NCBI GenBank assembly: GCA_030407085.1
Contig: CM059582.1
Span: 213,073,501-213,137,500 of the forward strand
DNA from: Trichopria drosophilae
Taxonomy: Eukaryota; Arthropoda; Insecta; Hymenoptera; Diapriidae
DNA length: 64,000 bases
Direction of reading: 5' to 3'
The notes beneath the pieces were generated by a model. That model was not told where the DNA came from. It saw only the letters and a list, made by a program, of their open reading frames with translations, and made no database searches. Positions 38,552 to 48,462 of this stretch are shown here, one piece after another. Every line of letters begins with the position of its first letter. The first letter of the stretch is position 1. A program made the translations under genes and the position numbers.

Positions 38552-38879
38552 ACAACAGATTTATATATGGCTGATTTTCACGAAAGTGGTACATTTTAAG
38601 GCATAAAACGGCTTAAGATCAATTTTCGACAAATTAATTTTTCTTGTCGGTATTACCATTTGGTATTGTCTTTAGAATAAACGCAGAAAGTTGGCCAACA
38701 CCAAGTTTGAAAAATTACTAGTTATTTGCAATTTATCGAAATTCCACAGCTTTGGTAGTGACACGTTATCCATAATACTGATTGTATTATTAATATGCTG
38801 TAAAAAAATTAATATAAAAATTACAAAATACGTATATATAATCGGGAATACTTTATATATACCTATATATGTGTGTGTA

Positions 38880-38882
<3 letters not shown>

Positions 38883-38925
<43 letters not shown>
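38883..38925. repeat. (AG)n microsatellite, about 21 units
   Basis: Pure AG dinucleotides. The reading frames crossing it (RERERE or SLSLSL translations) are artefacts. Confidence 0.95.
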
Positions 38926-38928
<3 letters not shown>

Positions 38929-38989
38929 TTATGATAGAAACATGGACGAAACGCATAATGCATGTTTTATGATTATTTGACAATATCTT

Positions 38990-39138
38990 AATATCACAAA
39001 TTTTCAAATCTCATAACAACTAAAATACCTATTTAAATAATCATTTTTAACCCACAACCTTTTTATCACATTAATCTGAATATCACAAATTTTTAAATCT
39101 CATAAAACTACAGTACTTATTTAAACATTCATTTTTAC
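38990..39138. repeat. Diverged tandem pair, about 89-bp unit
   Basis: AATATCACAAATTTTYAAATC followed by TCATAA, then TATTTAAA and CATTTTTA, occurs at 38,990 and again at 39,079. Confidence 0.6.
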
Positions 39139-39835
39139 TTACGTAAAATTATGTTTCACGATATGAAATGCTTTATCAATAATCTGCCAAATCGTTATTT
39201 TGAGTGGCTGTGATATATAATATGTGATATGATGGTCGTTAAAATTGTTCACAATGGACGAAATGAAGGAAAAACATGTTCAGCAAAAGAAACATGCTTA
39301 TAGGAAAATGAGTGTTCATAGCTGTAAAAGATGCGAACACGATATGCTAAGCTTATTTAATATAATTGCCAAATCATTATTTACAATTCGGTTGTGACAA
39401 TGCTTCGGTATGTGACATATAAACTTAAATTTACATTTTTCTATGAGTTTTTTTTTTAACAGATTGAGAATTGAAACTTTATCTTTGTTGAATTGAAGTA
39501 AACTTTTTCATTTAAAACAAAAATTTGTATTGCACTCTATTATTTTTATTAGTTTCGAACGGCTGTGACCACAATTTTATCCACCGGCATTTTCTTTCAG
39601 CATTCCTTGTTGTTAGTGTGCGAAAGTATATATTATGAAATGTTTTCATGTTAAAATACTTTCTAAACATTGATCTAATGAATTCACCACCTACTAAAGT
39701 TTCAAATAATTTGTTATATCTTTTTCATAGCATATGAAAATGTGAATTTAAATTTTGTAAATAGTGAAGGACAAGATAAGGATAAGGATAGGATAAAGGA
39801 TTTGGCATTTTCACCTGCTATAATGACTTATTTGT

Positions 39836-40123
39836 CTATTTGCGGGTCGGCTCTCGGGTGGCGAGGTAAGGATGGACAAGGCAAGTAACGCAACACATGA
39901 CGAAACAGGACAGCACTGCACCCACCCAGAGCCAATACCCCCAACCCCAAATGCCAGTACCGCAGCAACCCGTTCGGCGATCTATGCCGTAGCAGATGCG
40001 ACGCGGCTATTATCTCCACTTTATCCGAGACAAGCCCGACGCACCGACCCCGGAAAAAGTCGCAGACGGTATACCGACACCGGCCCCGAATTCGTTTCTT
40101 CGCCCGGCAAAGTTCCCTGGATA
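39836..40123. other. GC-rich island with open but unrecognised frames
   Basis: Base composition jumps to GC-rich. One forward frame would encode a Pro/Gln-rich stretch (P-Q-P-Q-M-P-V-P-Q-Q-P) followed by R-R-G-Y-Y-L-H-F-I-R-D-K-P, with a TAG between them. Other frames are open as well, so coding cannot be decided. The segment abuts the outer transposon end at 40,124. It may be a fragment of an older coding sequence into which that transposon inserted. Confidence 0.3.
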
Positions 40124-40476
40124 CACGGAAAAAAGTCCGCGCATATACAGTCAGGGCAGTGCGTGCGCTGGTAATAGGGATACCGCCTTTCCGTATCAAT
40201 AATGGTGCACCGACCATGAGCGTACGGCGCTGTGAGCGCCACCGGAAAGAACGAACCCTCTCCATTTAAATACGAGGCTGAGTGAGCATCAGTTTTTTGA
40301 GTACACGAGCATCAAGATTCTCATTAGGGTTACCAGACGTATTCATTTATAACCGGACGCTCTAACTCTAAAACTATGAGCTTCTATAAGAAAATGCTAA
40401 GAATGAGTTCTTTTGAAAAAGTAATTTATTTGATAATAGGTGTATGAGAATCTATCTTCCGGCGTTGCTTAATACA

Positions 40477-41482
40477 TAGGGGAGAACGGGGTAATTCCGA
40501 CCTACCTAAGCAAAATTTATTTTTGAGGTAGAGAATGTGATTTAATGAATTTGTACGTTATGCTTTTTTAAAGTGTATTGCATGGGTAAACATTTATAGA
40601 TATTATTAATACCTTGTTATAGGTCTATTATAGGATTATACCTCCATTAGTAAAAAATTGCAATTCTTCAGATTCTGTCAAAGTATGGGTAATTCCGACC
40701 CCAAAAGATGTAATTCCGACCGCGTTTATTTTCAGCACAATTTCGTAGTGATTTATAGGTTTAATTTACATTTATTAATAATAAGTAAAGAAGATAATAT
40801 TTTGCTATCACAATAACTTGTTTATGTACAACACTACGTACATAGATCACATACCTACTCTACATTGTTGGTCAAAAATGAAAAAGCAAGTAGTCACTTC
40901 TAATATCGCACGAGAAAACAAGCGAAGCAAATTCAAATGTTGTGGTCGTAATGTAGAAAGAAAAAAAATCAACACATTTGTGATACATTATATACCATGT
41001 ATACATAATATTGCATAATATGGTTGTGATAAAAAGTAAACGAAAATAAACTCGAAAAAGGACGGTCGCAATTACCCCGCACATTAGGGGTCGGAATTAC
41101 CCTGCACGTTCGTTATTTAAAAAAATACACGCACTTAAAAACACACTCTCATCTCACTAAAAACCAAATTGATTTCATTAAATATAAGGTTAAGGCTTTC
41201 TAAATTACTTACGTTTGATTCGTTTGCACAATAATTTCAAACTATATTTACTTATTTATACTACTACAATTTCTAAATTAGCGCAGTAAGAAACAATAAC
41301 ATCACTGCCACATGGTTCAATGCAAAGTAAATAAACAACTACCGCAATCAAAATAGTTGTACTCATCAGTGTTTTCACAAAATTTGAATAACATTACGGG
41401 ATGTCATATTGTAAGCGAGATATTAGGGGGGGGGGGGGGGGGGGAATTGGCCGACCTGTCGTAATTACCCCGTTCTCCCCTA
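40477..41482. mobile_element. Tc1/mariner-like MITE (1,002 bp) with TA duplication
   Basis: The ends are GGGGAGAACGGGGTAATT, identical for 18 bases and inverted, at 40,479 and 41,480. TA flanks each end. The empty site is preserved in the other arm of the host element (ACATATTTCAT at about 43,570), which proves the insertion and its TA duplication. A subterminal motif GTAATTCCGACC recurs at 40,491, 40,689, 40,710 and, inverted, near 41,084, like transposase-binding sites. A G19 tract sits at 41,426-41,444. No transposase is present. Confidence 0.85.
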
Positions 41483-41483
41483 T

Positions 41484-41757
41484 TTCATAATCATGTTGAA
41501 TGCATCGATTGTCCGGATCAGTGAACATGTTGGATGAAATAATTTCACACCAATTTTTTTTTTACGTTTCGATGACCATGTCCATTATTATCAGAACTAA
41601 ATAGTTTATTAATTATGAATAAAAACATTAATTTAACAAAAATAATACTGTATGTAAAAAAATATATAACACACCGCGTAAATACTTAATTAATAAGAAA
41701 TTATTTCATCCAACATGTCACTGATCCGGACAATCAAACATTCAACATGATTATGAA
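41484..41757. repeat. Short inverted repeat, arms about 60 bp
   Basis: TTTCATAATCATGTTGAATG through GATGAAATAATTTC (41,484-41,549) is inverted at 41,699-41,757. The first half of the left arm also belongs to the outer element's long arm. The inverted pair is therefore either a third partial copy of that end or a secondary insertion. Confidence 0.65.
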
Positions 41758-41817
41758 AATAAAAATAAGTAATTTATTTGATATAAAATTAATTTTCGTT
41801 TAATATTTTTGTTTGTG

Positions 41818-42272
41818 TGAGTCTTGTATCCATGAAATGTGACAAATGAAAAGAAAGGAGTTTTACGCAAAAATGGAAACTTTTCCACAAACGTAAAATT
41901 TAACATATTCTTGAAAAAATTATGTTTTTTTATTACACGGGTGAGCAAAATGTAGAGGAAAAATTTAAAAAAAGAGAGAAACCCCATATTTTACCAATGC
42001 TACAACAAAAAATAGTTTTGAAAGTTTATGTAACAGTTAATTTCGTTGTACCGAAGTAATATTATTACAGTTAAATATGTGTAGAGCTTCAAATTACTCA
42101 AAAATATGGCTGTAAATAGCTACTTTGTCATTCTGAGAACTTCATTTATTTGCTACAAAAGTAATTTTGCCCGTGTGTTATTTTTTCTGGGGGTCTTATA
42201 CCTATAAAAATTAATAGTAAAAGAAATAAGTTATACACGGAAATGGAAACTTGTCACAAACGTACAATTAAC
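41818..42272. repeat. Diverged direct repeat pair inside the nested element
   Basis: GTCTTGTATCC through ATGGAAACTTTTCCACAAAC (about 41,820-41,905) resembles GTCTTATACCT through ATGGAAACTTGTCACAAAC (about 42,195-42,270). The inverted words ACACGGG and CCCGTGT lie between. Function is unknown. Confidence 0.5.
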
Positions 42273-43539
42273 CCATTAACTGGCATTTTTTATACTTCAT
42301 TTTCCATCAAGTATTTCGTATCAAAATCGAAGTTGAAAACAATTGAAAGGTACACGTCCTATTGTTTTCGAGGTCGCTCTTCAAGATTCCGAGGTCAAAA
42401 TTGATTTTCAGCCATCAGGAATTCCAATATGGCGCAATTTTAAAAAAAAATTAAAAAATTGGGAATTATTTATTCCTATCAATTTTGTTCGAGTTATTAG
42501 AATATTTGAATTCTATTGGAACCATGCATAATGGTGCACAGAACAGGGTAATTTTAAGAGAAAATTTTACTTTTATACCCCACATCATTGTAACGACCTC
42601 AAAATGGCGTCAACAATGAAAATTTCTTTGAAAAATTTCTGAACGTTCTAACTCAAAAACTACGTGCCCTTATAAAAAAATGCTAAGAATGAAAAGTTCT
42701 TAGAATTAATCGAGAAATATAGTGGAGTTTTTTCAGATTTTTGTGATGACATTTTGAGAAATTTTTTTTCAAAATTATAATTTATTTATGAAAAATTCTG
42801 AAAAAAATTTGGTGTATTCACTTATGAATTCTACGAGTTTTTTGTCCTTTGCAATTGTTGCCAAAAGTTGATAGTTCTTTGGGGAAAAAAATCCTAAACT
42901 ATAATATTTGAAATTCATTTCCTCGAAAACTATCAACTTTTCGAAAAAATTGCAAAGAACAAATAGCTCTTACAATTCATCAGAGAATACACTAAATTTT
43001 TTTCAGAATTTTTTGTAAATAAATTACAATTTGAAAAAAATGTTGAAAAAAAATTTCTCAAAATATCATCAAAAAATTTTGAAAAAATTCCACTATGTCG
43101 CTTGATGAATTTTAAGAACTTTTCATTGTAGGCATTTTTTTTAAAGTTCGTAGTTTTTGAATTCTCAAAGAAATTTTCATTGTTTACGCCATTTTGAGAT
43201 CGTTAGAATGATATAGAGTATAAAAGTAAAAGTTTGTGTTAAAATTCAACTATTTTATGTACCATCATGCAAGGTTTCAACAAAATTCCAATATTCTAAT
43301 AGCTCGAAAAAAATTGATAAGAATAAAAACTTCCCAATTTTTTGGAAATCTTTTTCATATTCGGCGCCATATTGGAATTTCTGATGGCTGAAACTCAATT
43401 TTGACCTCAGAATCTTGAAGAGCGACCTCGAAAATAGTAGAATACGTACCTCTCAATTGTTTTCAAATTTGATTTTGATACGAAATACTTGTTTGAAAAT
43501 GAAGTATAAAAATTGTAATTTCAGGCGTTAATGGGTTAA
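42268..43539. mobile_element. piggyBac-like fold-back element (1,264 bp), nested
   Basis: TTAA at 42,268 and 43,536 flanks ends CCCATTAAC and GTTAATGGG. Almost the whole element is one imperfect palindrome. The left arm (42,272 to about 42,890: TATACTTCATTTTC, ATCAAAATCGAAGTTGAAAA, GAGGTCGCTCTTCAAGATTC, AATTCCAATATGGCGC, CATCATTGTAACGACCTC) is mirrored by the right arm (about 42,910-43,535). The centre lies near 42,895. The 62-codon frame at 42,343-42,531 lies in an arm and has no motif. TTAA with CCC ends supports piggyBac-type mobilisation; no transposase is encoded. Confidence 0.8.
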
Positions 43540-43930
43540 ACGGACAATCGATGCATTCAACATAATTATGAAATATGTATTAAGCAACGCCGGATGATAG
43601 ATTCTCATAACCTATTATCAAATAAATTACTTTTTCAAAACAACTCATTCTTAGCATTTTCTTATAGAAGCTCATAGTTTTAGGGTTAGAGCGTCCGGTT
43701 ATAAATGAATACGTCTGGTAACCCTAATGAGAATCTTGATGCTCGTGTGCACTCAAAAAACTGATGCTCACTCAGCCTAGTATTCAAATGGAGAGGGTTT
43801 GTTCTTTCCAGTGGCGCTCACAGCGCCGTACTCTCATGGTCGGTGCACCATTGTTGAAATGGAAAGATGGTATACCTATTACCAGCGCACGCGCTGCCCT
43901 GACTGTATATTGCGCGGACTTTTTTCAGTG

Positions 43931-44388
43931 TACGCTTTTGGGCGTGCGCAGGAAAAGTAGCAACCGGACGGGGAATCGAATCGAAAAAATAAAAGTTGGA
44001 TTAATAGACAAAAAATAGATTAATAAAAAGTAACTAGTTCAGAGATTTATATATTTTAATAGGATCTTTCAGATAAAAATTTGTCAATTTATATAAATTA
44101 TTCCTTTACTAAAAAAATACTTGAGAAGATGAGATTGTAAGAAAAGAGCAACGTTCGGTAGTGACTTTTCGACTGAATTAAAGATGAAGCTTACACCACA
44201 TCGCATAGATACTATTAATTTCTATGTAAAACAGTTAAACATATGTATATTTTAACATATATAAACATATATAAAAAAACTGTCACACTTTGTTTTTTCC
44301 CGATAAAAATGTGTAAGACATGGAATATACCACGTTCGTGAAAATCAGTCATATGTATATATCGTCCCTCTTAGCTCGAGACGCTCAA
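43931..44388. other. Non-coding spacer
   Basis: AT-rich with repeated ACATATGTATAT-like words near 44,240-44,280. No gene or repeat boundary is recognised. Confidence 0.5.
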
Positions 44389-44803
44389 AGGTGGATGACC
44401 ACGTGTATAGGAAGTTTTTTCCCCCGGGTGTAACCTCCCCAATTGGTAAATTCGGTTAGACGATGGTGAGAGATAACACCTCATACCAAATTCGGCCATT
44501 GTATCAGGCGGGGAAGTTGAGAAAATCATCCTTGAAGTCGCGGAAATTACATAAGAAAATGCAGAAATCTAAGTAGTAATAGTCTGTACGGTCTTTTGTC
44601 CGCAGTAGATGCCTGTTACTACTTAGATTTTCGCGCTTCCTCGTGTAAATTTCGCGACTTTAAAGAAGATTTTCACAACTTTCCCGCCTCATACAATGAG
44701 TTTGGTATGAGGTGTTACCTCTCATCATCCTCTAACTGAATTTACCAATTAGGAAGGTTACATCTCAGGGGAAAAAACTTCCTATGCCCGTGGGCATCCT
44801 CCT
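44389..44803. mobile_element. Fold-back MITE, about 415 bp
   Basis: The left arm (about 44,389-44,555) is mirrored by the right arm (about 44,640-44,803). Landmarks are ATAGGAAGTTTTTTCCCC, AATTGGTAAATTC, AACACCTCATACCAAA, GAAAGTTGTGAAAAT-type and AAGTCGCG. Near the centre CTAAGTAGTAA and TTACTACTTAG form a second stem around a short loop. End sequence is AAGGNGGATGNCCACG. The target duplication is not clear, and there is no coding capacity. Confidence 0.75.
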
Positions 44804-45012
44804 TAATCGACTCTGTGATTGTCATCATGCAGCGTAGTGTACAGAACTCTTATTTTCAAGTTATGGTTCAAACGAAGGACTTCGTCTTTGCGAAGTCGAC
44901 ATCAATCGGAACCTTATCGGGTGTTACACAAAAACACCTTCAAGTTCTACAAATGCTTCTAAGCAACTACGCTGGTCGCGAGTAAGAAAATTAATAAGTA
45001 AAGAAACTTATT
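44804..45012. other. Short non-coding spacer
   Basis: Nothing recognised apart from an imperfect inverted CTTCGTCTTTGCGAAG at about 44,880. Confidence 0.4.
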
Positions 45013-45096
45013 TAAAGAAATAAAAAATGGCCAACACGGTTCAAACCTATTGGTTGATAAAAGGACCAAACAGGTCTTTTTATTTCACGCCCAACG

Positions 45097-45125
45097 TTTC
45101 GACCACTCTTGTGGGTCCTCCTCAG
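45097..45125 (-). ncRNA. Hammerhead-ribozyme-like core, left Penelope arm
   Basis: On the minus strand the order is CTGAGGA, a stem-II hairpin (GGACCCAC-AAGA-GTGGTC with one bulged base), then GAAA followed by CGTTGGGCG. This matches the hammerhead consensus CUGANGA / stem II / GAAA. Hammerheads are known in Penelope-like elements. Stem III is short, as in that class, so cleavage would probably need dimers. Seen in sequence; catalysis not shown. Confidence 0.65.
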
Positions 45126-45319
45126 GGGCATCTATTAATAGATACATAGAAAAAAAAACCAACAAAATATAACACACGAAAAAAATATGAACAAAAATAT
45201 AAATTAAGGACATTTTCACTCATTACAATAAAATAATCATAAAACAAACAACACGCACCTGACATGAGTAACTGTACGTTGTATACTAAATTTGTGACAC
45301 AGATTACACTGACTTGTAA

Positions 45320-45364
<45 letters not shown>

Positions 45365-45499
45365 TAGACTCGCAGTACAAACATAATACATAATTAAATG
45401 TGTCAATCCTATATATACAAATTCGTTATTTTTTAAATTACAGTGTTATTTACAAATCATTAATTAAAATATTGTAATATTTATAATATTGGAAAATTT

Positions 45500-46763
45500 T
45501 TGCATAATATCTTATACCAAACAATTTCACATAATGAAAATAGAACAAAAAACTCCTGGACTTTAGTTCAGAAAGTTCAAAACATAAATATACCTAAAAA
45601 TCATTCCCTGCTATCATTGGATGTTGTAAGCCTTTTCACCAATGTACCACATGACCTAATCGTTAAGAGCCTTAAAAAACGAGAATTAGAGATACAACAA
45701 TTTACAAAAATCCCGGTTAAGGAAATTATCAAAATAGTTTCATTGATTTTGGAATCTACGGTGTTTGTCTTCAATAAACAATTATACAAACAAAACAAAG
45801 GTACAGCTATGGGTTCACCTTTGTCGCCTACACTGGCTGATTTAGTAATGATCGATTTAGAAGATGAAATTGTAAATCAATTAGAGAAGAAACCTGCACT
45901 CTACAAAAGATATGTGGATGATATATTTATGATTTATCCAGAAAATGACATCAAATATCTTGTCAACATGTTCAATAATTACCATCCTAACCTTCAATTT
46001 ACTTTTGAACTGGAAGCAAACAACAGTTTACCGTTTTTGGATGTATGTTTTTTTAAAGAAGGGAACATATTGTTGACTAATTGGTATAGGAAACCGACTT
46101 GTTCGGGGAAATATATGAATTTCAATTCTCATCATCCTATACATATGAAACGTGGCATTATCTCAATGCTTGTTGACAGAGCTATTTTACTTTCCAATAA
46201 CAAAATTCCATTTTAATAATTAAAGATATATTTACACTTTTTTACACAAGAATGGTTATGACTTTCAATTTATACAAGAAAATATTAACAATAGAATTAA
46301 AATTTTAAAAGTTAGACAAAAAACACAGGAAATTAACACGGGACAAATTTTTGACTTCTCAAATTGTATAGTAATACCGTATATCAATAAATTCAACCAA
46401 AGGATTAAGAAGATATATGACACGTTTGACATTAAAATATACAATAAACGTTTCAACTCTTTGGAATCGTTGTTCAAAACAAAAATTGATGAGATAGATA
46501 TATTAAAAAAATCGAATATAATTTACAAGATAAACTGCAGTGAATGTACAGCTACATATGTAGGGCAAACAAAAAGGTATTTAAAAAAAAGAATCTATGA
46601 ACATACTAATAATTGGAAAAGAGAAATTGGTCATACAGCACTAACATCGCATATGCTGAATACAGGACATAGTTTTAAATTTGCTGAAGTGGAAATTTTG
46701 GAAACAGAACCACATTGGAAAAAACGTAACATCAAAGAAATGATCCATATTAAACAGTTATAA
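45500..46763 (+). pseudogene. Penelope-like RT plus GIY-YIG endonuclease, truncated and frameshifted
   Basis: The first frame (45,500-46,216) carries Penelope-type reverse-transcriptase motifs in order: S-L-D-V-V-S-L-F-T-N-V-P, G-T-A-M-G-S-P-L-S-P, the catalytic Y-V-D-D at about residue 137, and L-P-F-L-D-V. It ends early at a TAA. The linker continues in another frame and joins the second block (46,461-46,763), a GIY-YIG-type endonuclease with I-Y-K-I-N-C-x2-C-x3-Y-V-G-Q-T-K-R and an H-T-N-N-W segment. The RT finger region is missing: only 85 bases separate the 5' repeat from this frame. At least one frameshift or deletion lies at 46,214-46,250. RT and endonuclease together would perform target-primed insertion in an intact element. 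Confidence 0.88.
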
Positions 46764-47054
46764 TATTTTAATTAACGAAAAATATAGGATTGACACATTT
46801 AATTATGTATTATGTTTGTACTGCGAGTCTAAGAGTGTGTGTGTGTGTGTGTGTGTATGTTTACAAGTCAGTGTAATCTGTGTCACAAATTTAGTATACG
46901 ACGTACAGTTACTCATGTCAGGTGCGTGTTGTTTGTTTTATGATTATTTTATTGTAATGAGTGAAAATGTCCTTAATTTATATTTTTGTTCATATTTTTT
47001 TCGTGTGTTATATTTTGTTGGTTTTTTTTTCTATGTATCTGTTAATAGATGCCC

Positions 47055-47083
47055 CTGAGGAGGACTCACAAGAGTGGTCGAAA
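47055..47083 (+). ncRNA. Hammerhead-ribozyme-like core, right Penelope arm
   Basis: The plus strand reads CTGAGGA, then GGACTCAC-AAGA-GTGGTC, then GAAACGTTGGGCG. It is the inverted partner of the core at 45,097-45,125. It differs from that copy by one base (C to T) at the bulged position of stem II, so the stem pairing is preserved. Confidence 0.65.
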
Positions 47084-47167
47084 CGTTGGGCGTGAAATAA
47101 AAAGACCTGTTTGGTCCTTTTATCAACCAATAGGTTTGAACCGTGTTGGCCATTTTTTATTTCTTTA

Positions 47168-47474
47168 ATTAATATTACGGTTCCTGGACTACAATTACAA
47201 CACTTTATAAAGAAACTTATTCTTGGATTCAATAAACGTCGGCGTCAATCCGACCGGGCCTAGATACACCGGTATCGTTCAACAGCTCTTTTTCAGGCGA
47301 AAAATATATATAAATATTTTCCGGTATATAGGGACTCTTGAATTATATCTACATGAAGAAAGGAAAACCAAAAAAAAAATTGTGAACGATTATGAAGTAT
47401 AATACCCCGTCCACCCGGTTACAAAAAAAAATTGTAATAATAGGAGTAAAAAAGCTCCAAAGATTTGTTCCCTT
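47168..47474. other. Non-coding spacer
   Basis: AT-rich, with A-runs near 47,370 and 47,426. No gene or repeat is recognised. Confidence 0.4.
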
Positions 47475-47735
47475 TTATACCTCCTTTAGTTTGTTCTTTT
47501 CACAGATTTCATTATCGATATCTTCTATTTCGTCCTCCAGAGATTTAACAAGGTAATGAAGTTCCGATGGTTGTTCGGTAAAACTATCTTCACAAGTTTT
47601 ATCATCTATTGTACAGTGCTCAGTATCCATATCTTGTACTATCTGCACGTCGGGATTAGTAACATTAATATCATTTTCAGTGATAGTTGAATGTGATTCA
47701 CAAACAGCGTTTAATGCTTTAGAAAAGAATATCAA
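47475..47735 (-). CDS. Possible exon, acidic protein fragment, unrecognised
   Basis: An 86-codon minus-strand frame rich in Asp/Glu has non-repetitive, protein-like content ending D-E-I-E-D-I-D-N-E-I-C-E-K-N. Just before its stop the strand reads AAAGGAG|GTATAA, a plausible splice donor. Upstream, the strand has a long CT tract, then GTGCAG|G, a plausible acceptor. I do not recognise the protein. It could be an N-terminal exon of a CACTA-type transposase or a chance frame. Confidence 0.3.
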   Translation of the reverse strand: MIFFSKALNAVCESHSTITENDINVTNPDVQIVQDMDTEHCTIDDKTCEDSFTEQPSELHYLVKSLEDEIEDIDNEICEKNKLKEV

Positions 47736-47759
47736 TTTACTCCTGCACTTTTTTAAGAG

Positions 47760-47762
<3 letters not shown>

Positions 47763-47834
<72 letters not shown>
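47763..47834. repeat. (GA)n microsatellite, about 35 units
   Basis: Nearly pure GA dinucleotides. Read on the minus strand it is a CT tract, which could serve as a polypyrimidine tract for the possible exon next to it. Confidence 0.95.
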
Positions 47835-47964
47835 ATATGAATAGATTATTACATTTTCTCTGAGAATGTCTATCTCTGTATTTCGTCGTTGGTGGAATGA
47901 GGAACGGGGTATTTGTTAGGTATCGCTTGTAAGTCTTCCGGCTAGACGAAACAGCGCCGTCCAT
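47835..47964 (-). CDS. Possible first exon, basic N-terminal fragment
   Basis: A minus-strand frame starts at ATG 47,964 with a basic stretch (S-S-R-K-T-Y-K-R-Y-L-T-N-T) before running into the GA microsatellite. Content up to about 47,850 looks protein-like. A GT lies at about 47,853 (AAAAT|GTAATA), but its phase does not obviously match the next candidate exon. Unrecognised; low confidence. Confidence 0.25.
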
Positions 47965-48462
47965 ATTTCCTGTCGCCCTGTTCGTTACACCTATAAAGAC
48001 TGTTTATGTTACCGTTAGCGCAAAATGCAATTTTACACATTTTCTACTTTTTCTACCGCTTTTTTCATGATACAATATTGTTCAACGCATGCAATGAGTA
48101 GATTGCAAACCGAGGGGATGGCGATATTTTTGCACATATATTAAACATTATTTTATGTTGAGGGTGTGTCTCAAACGCAATAGAAATGCGGAAAAAATGT
48201 GCAAGATAGCATTTTTAATACCACATAAGTGATAATAAGAATATAAACTACACGCCTTCGACCATATTGCTACCAATTACTAGACATGAAAAGAACTTAA
48301 TAATTACCAATTATGTAGTAAAGGCACAAATACTAGCGTCGGCTGTTTTTTAGTGGGACTTATCAATAGTAGCGCATTTTTATTATATTTTCATAGCAAA
48401 CATTAAACAAGGGTAGGTTTGTATAAAAAACAAAACAGCTGAGAATACCTTTCGTAGGGTGA

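Larger units (their letters stand above)
38552..39835. other. AT-rich non-coding stretch with two simple repeats
   Basis: It holds the (AG)n run described separately and a diverged tandem pair at 38,990-39,138. It ends in a short GGATAA-type repeat at 39,775-39,800. I see no gene. Confidence 0.5.
40124..43930. mobile_element. 3.8-kb long-TIR DNA transposon hosting two nested insertions
   Basis: The outer ends are CACGGAAAAAAGTCCGCGCA (40,124 rightwards) and its near complement ending ...TTTTTTCAGTG at 43,930. TA lies on each side (40,122 and 43,931), a possible 2-bp target duplication. The left arm (40,124-40,478, continuing 41,483 to about 41,516 past an insertion) is the inverted copy of the right arm (about 43,540-43,930). 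Both include GGTGCACCGACCATGAG, AGATTCTCAT-type and GCTTAATACATATTTCATAA words. After removing the nested 1.0-kb and 1.26-kb elements, about 1.5 kb remains, with no recognisable transposase. The CAC...GTG termini suggest a CACTA/Mirage-like relative, but this is tentative. Reading frames through both arms (M-E-R-V-x-S-F) mirror each other and are probably not genes. Confidence 0.7.
45013..47167 (+). mobile_element. Penelope-like retroelement with inverted flanking repeats
   Basis: A partial reverse transcriptase and GIY-YIG endonuclease lie between two long inverted repeats, 45,013-45,414 (402 bp) and 46,782-47,167 (386 bp). Both begin at AAAGAAATAAAAAATGGCC on the outside and end at GTGTCAATCCTATAT on the inside. 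The length difference comes from a CA/GT run (about 37 bases at 45,325-45,361, about 23 at 46,834-46,856). Inverted terminal copies around 5'-truncated bodies are a known habit of Penelope elements. Each arm holds a hammerhead-like core. The body is 5' truncated and frameshifted, so the element is dead. Confidence 0.88.

Noticed and set aside
38672..39007. Frames containing S-L-S-L or R-E-R-E runs
   Set aside because: They are translations of the (AG)n microsatellite.
39828..44018. Similar frames in the two arms of the outer element (M-E-R-V-x-S-F-x-W-R-S-Q)
   Set aside because: They mirror each other because the arms are inverted copies. One copy is not more constrained than the DNA around it and no domain is seen.
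45122..47058. Frames of 80-94 codons in the Penelope arms
   Set aside because: They cross the CA/GT microsatellite inside the inverted terminal repeats and have no protein features.
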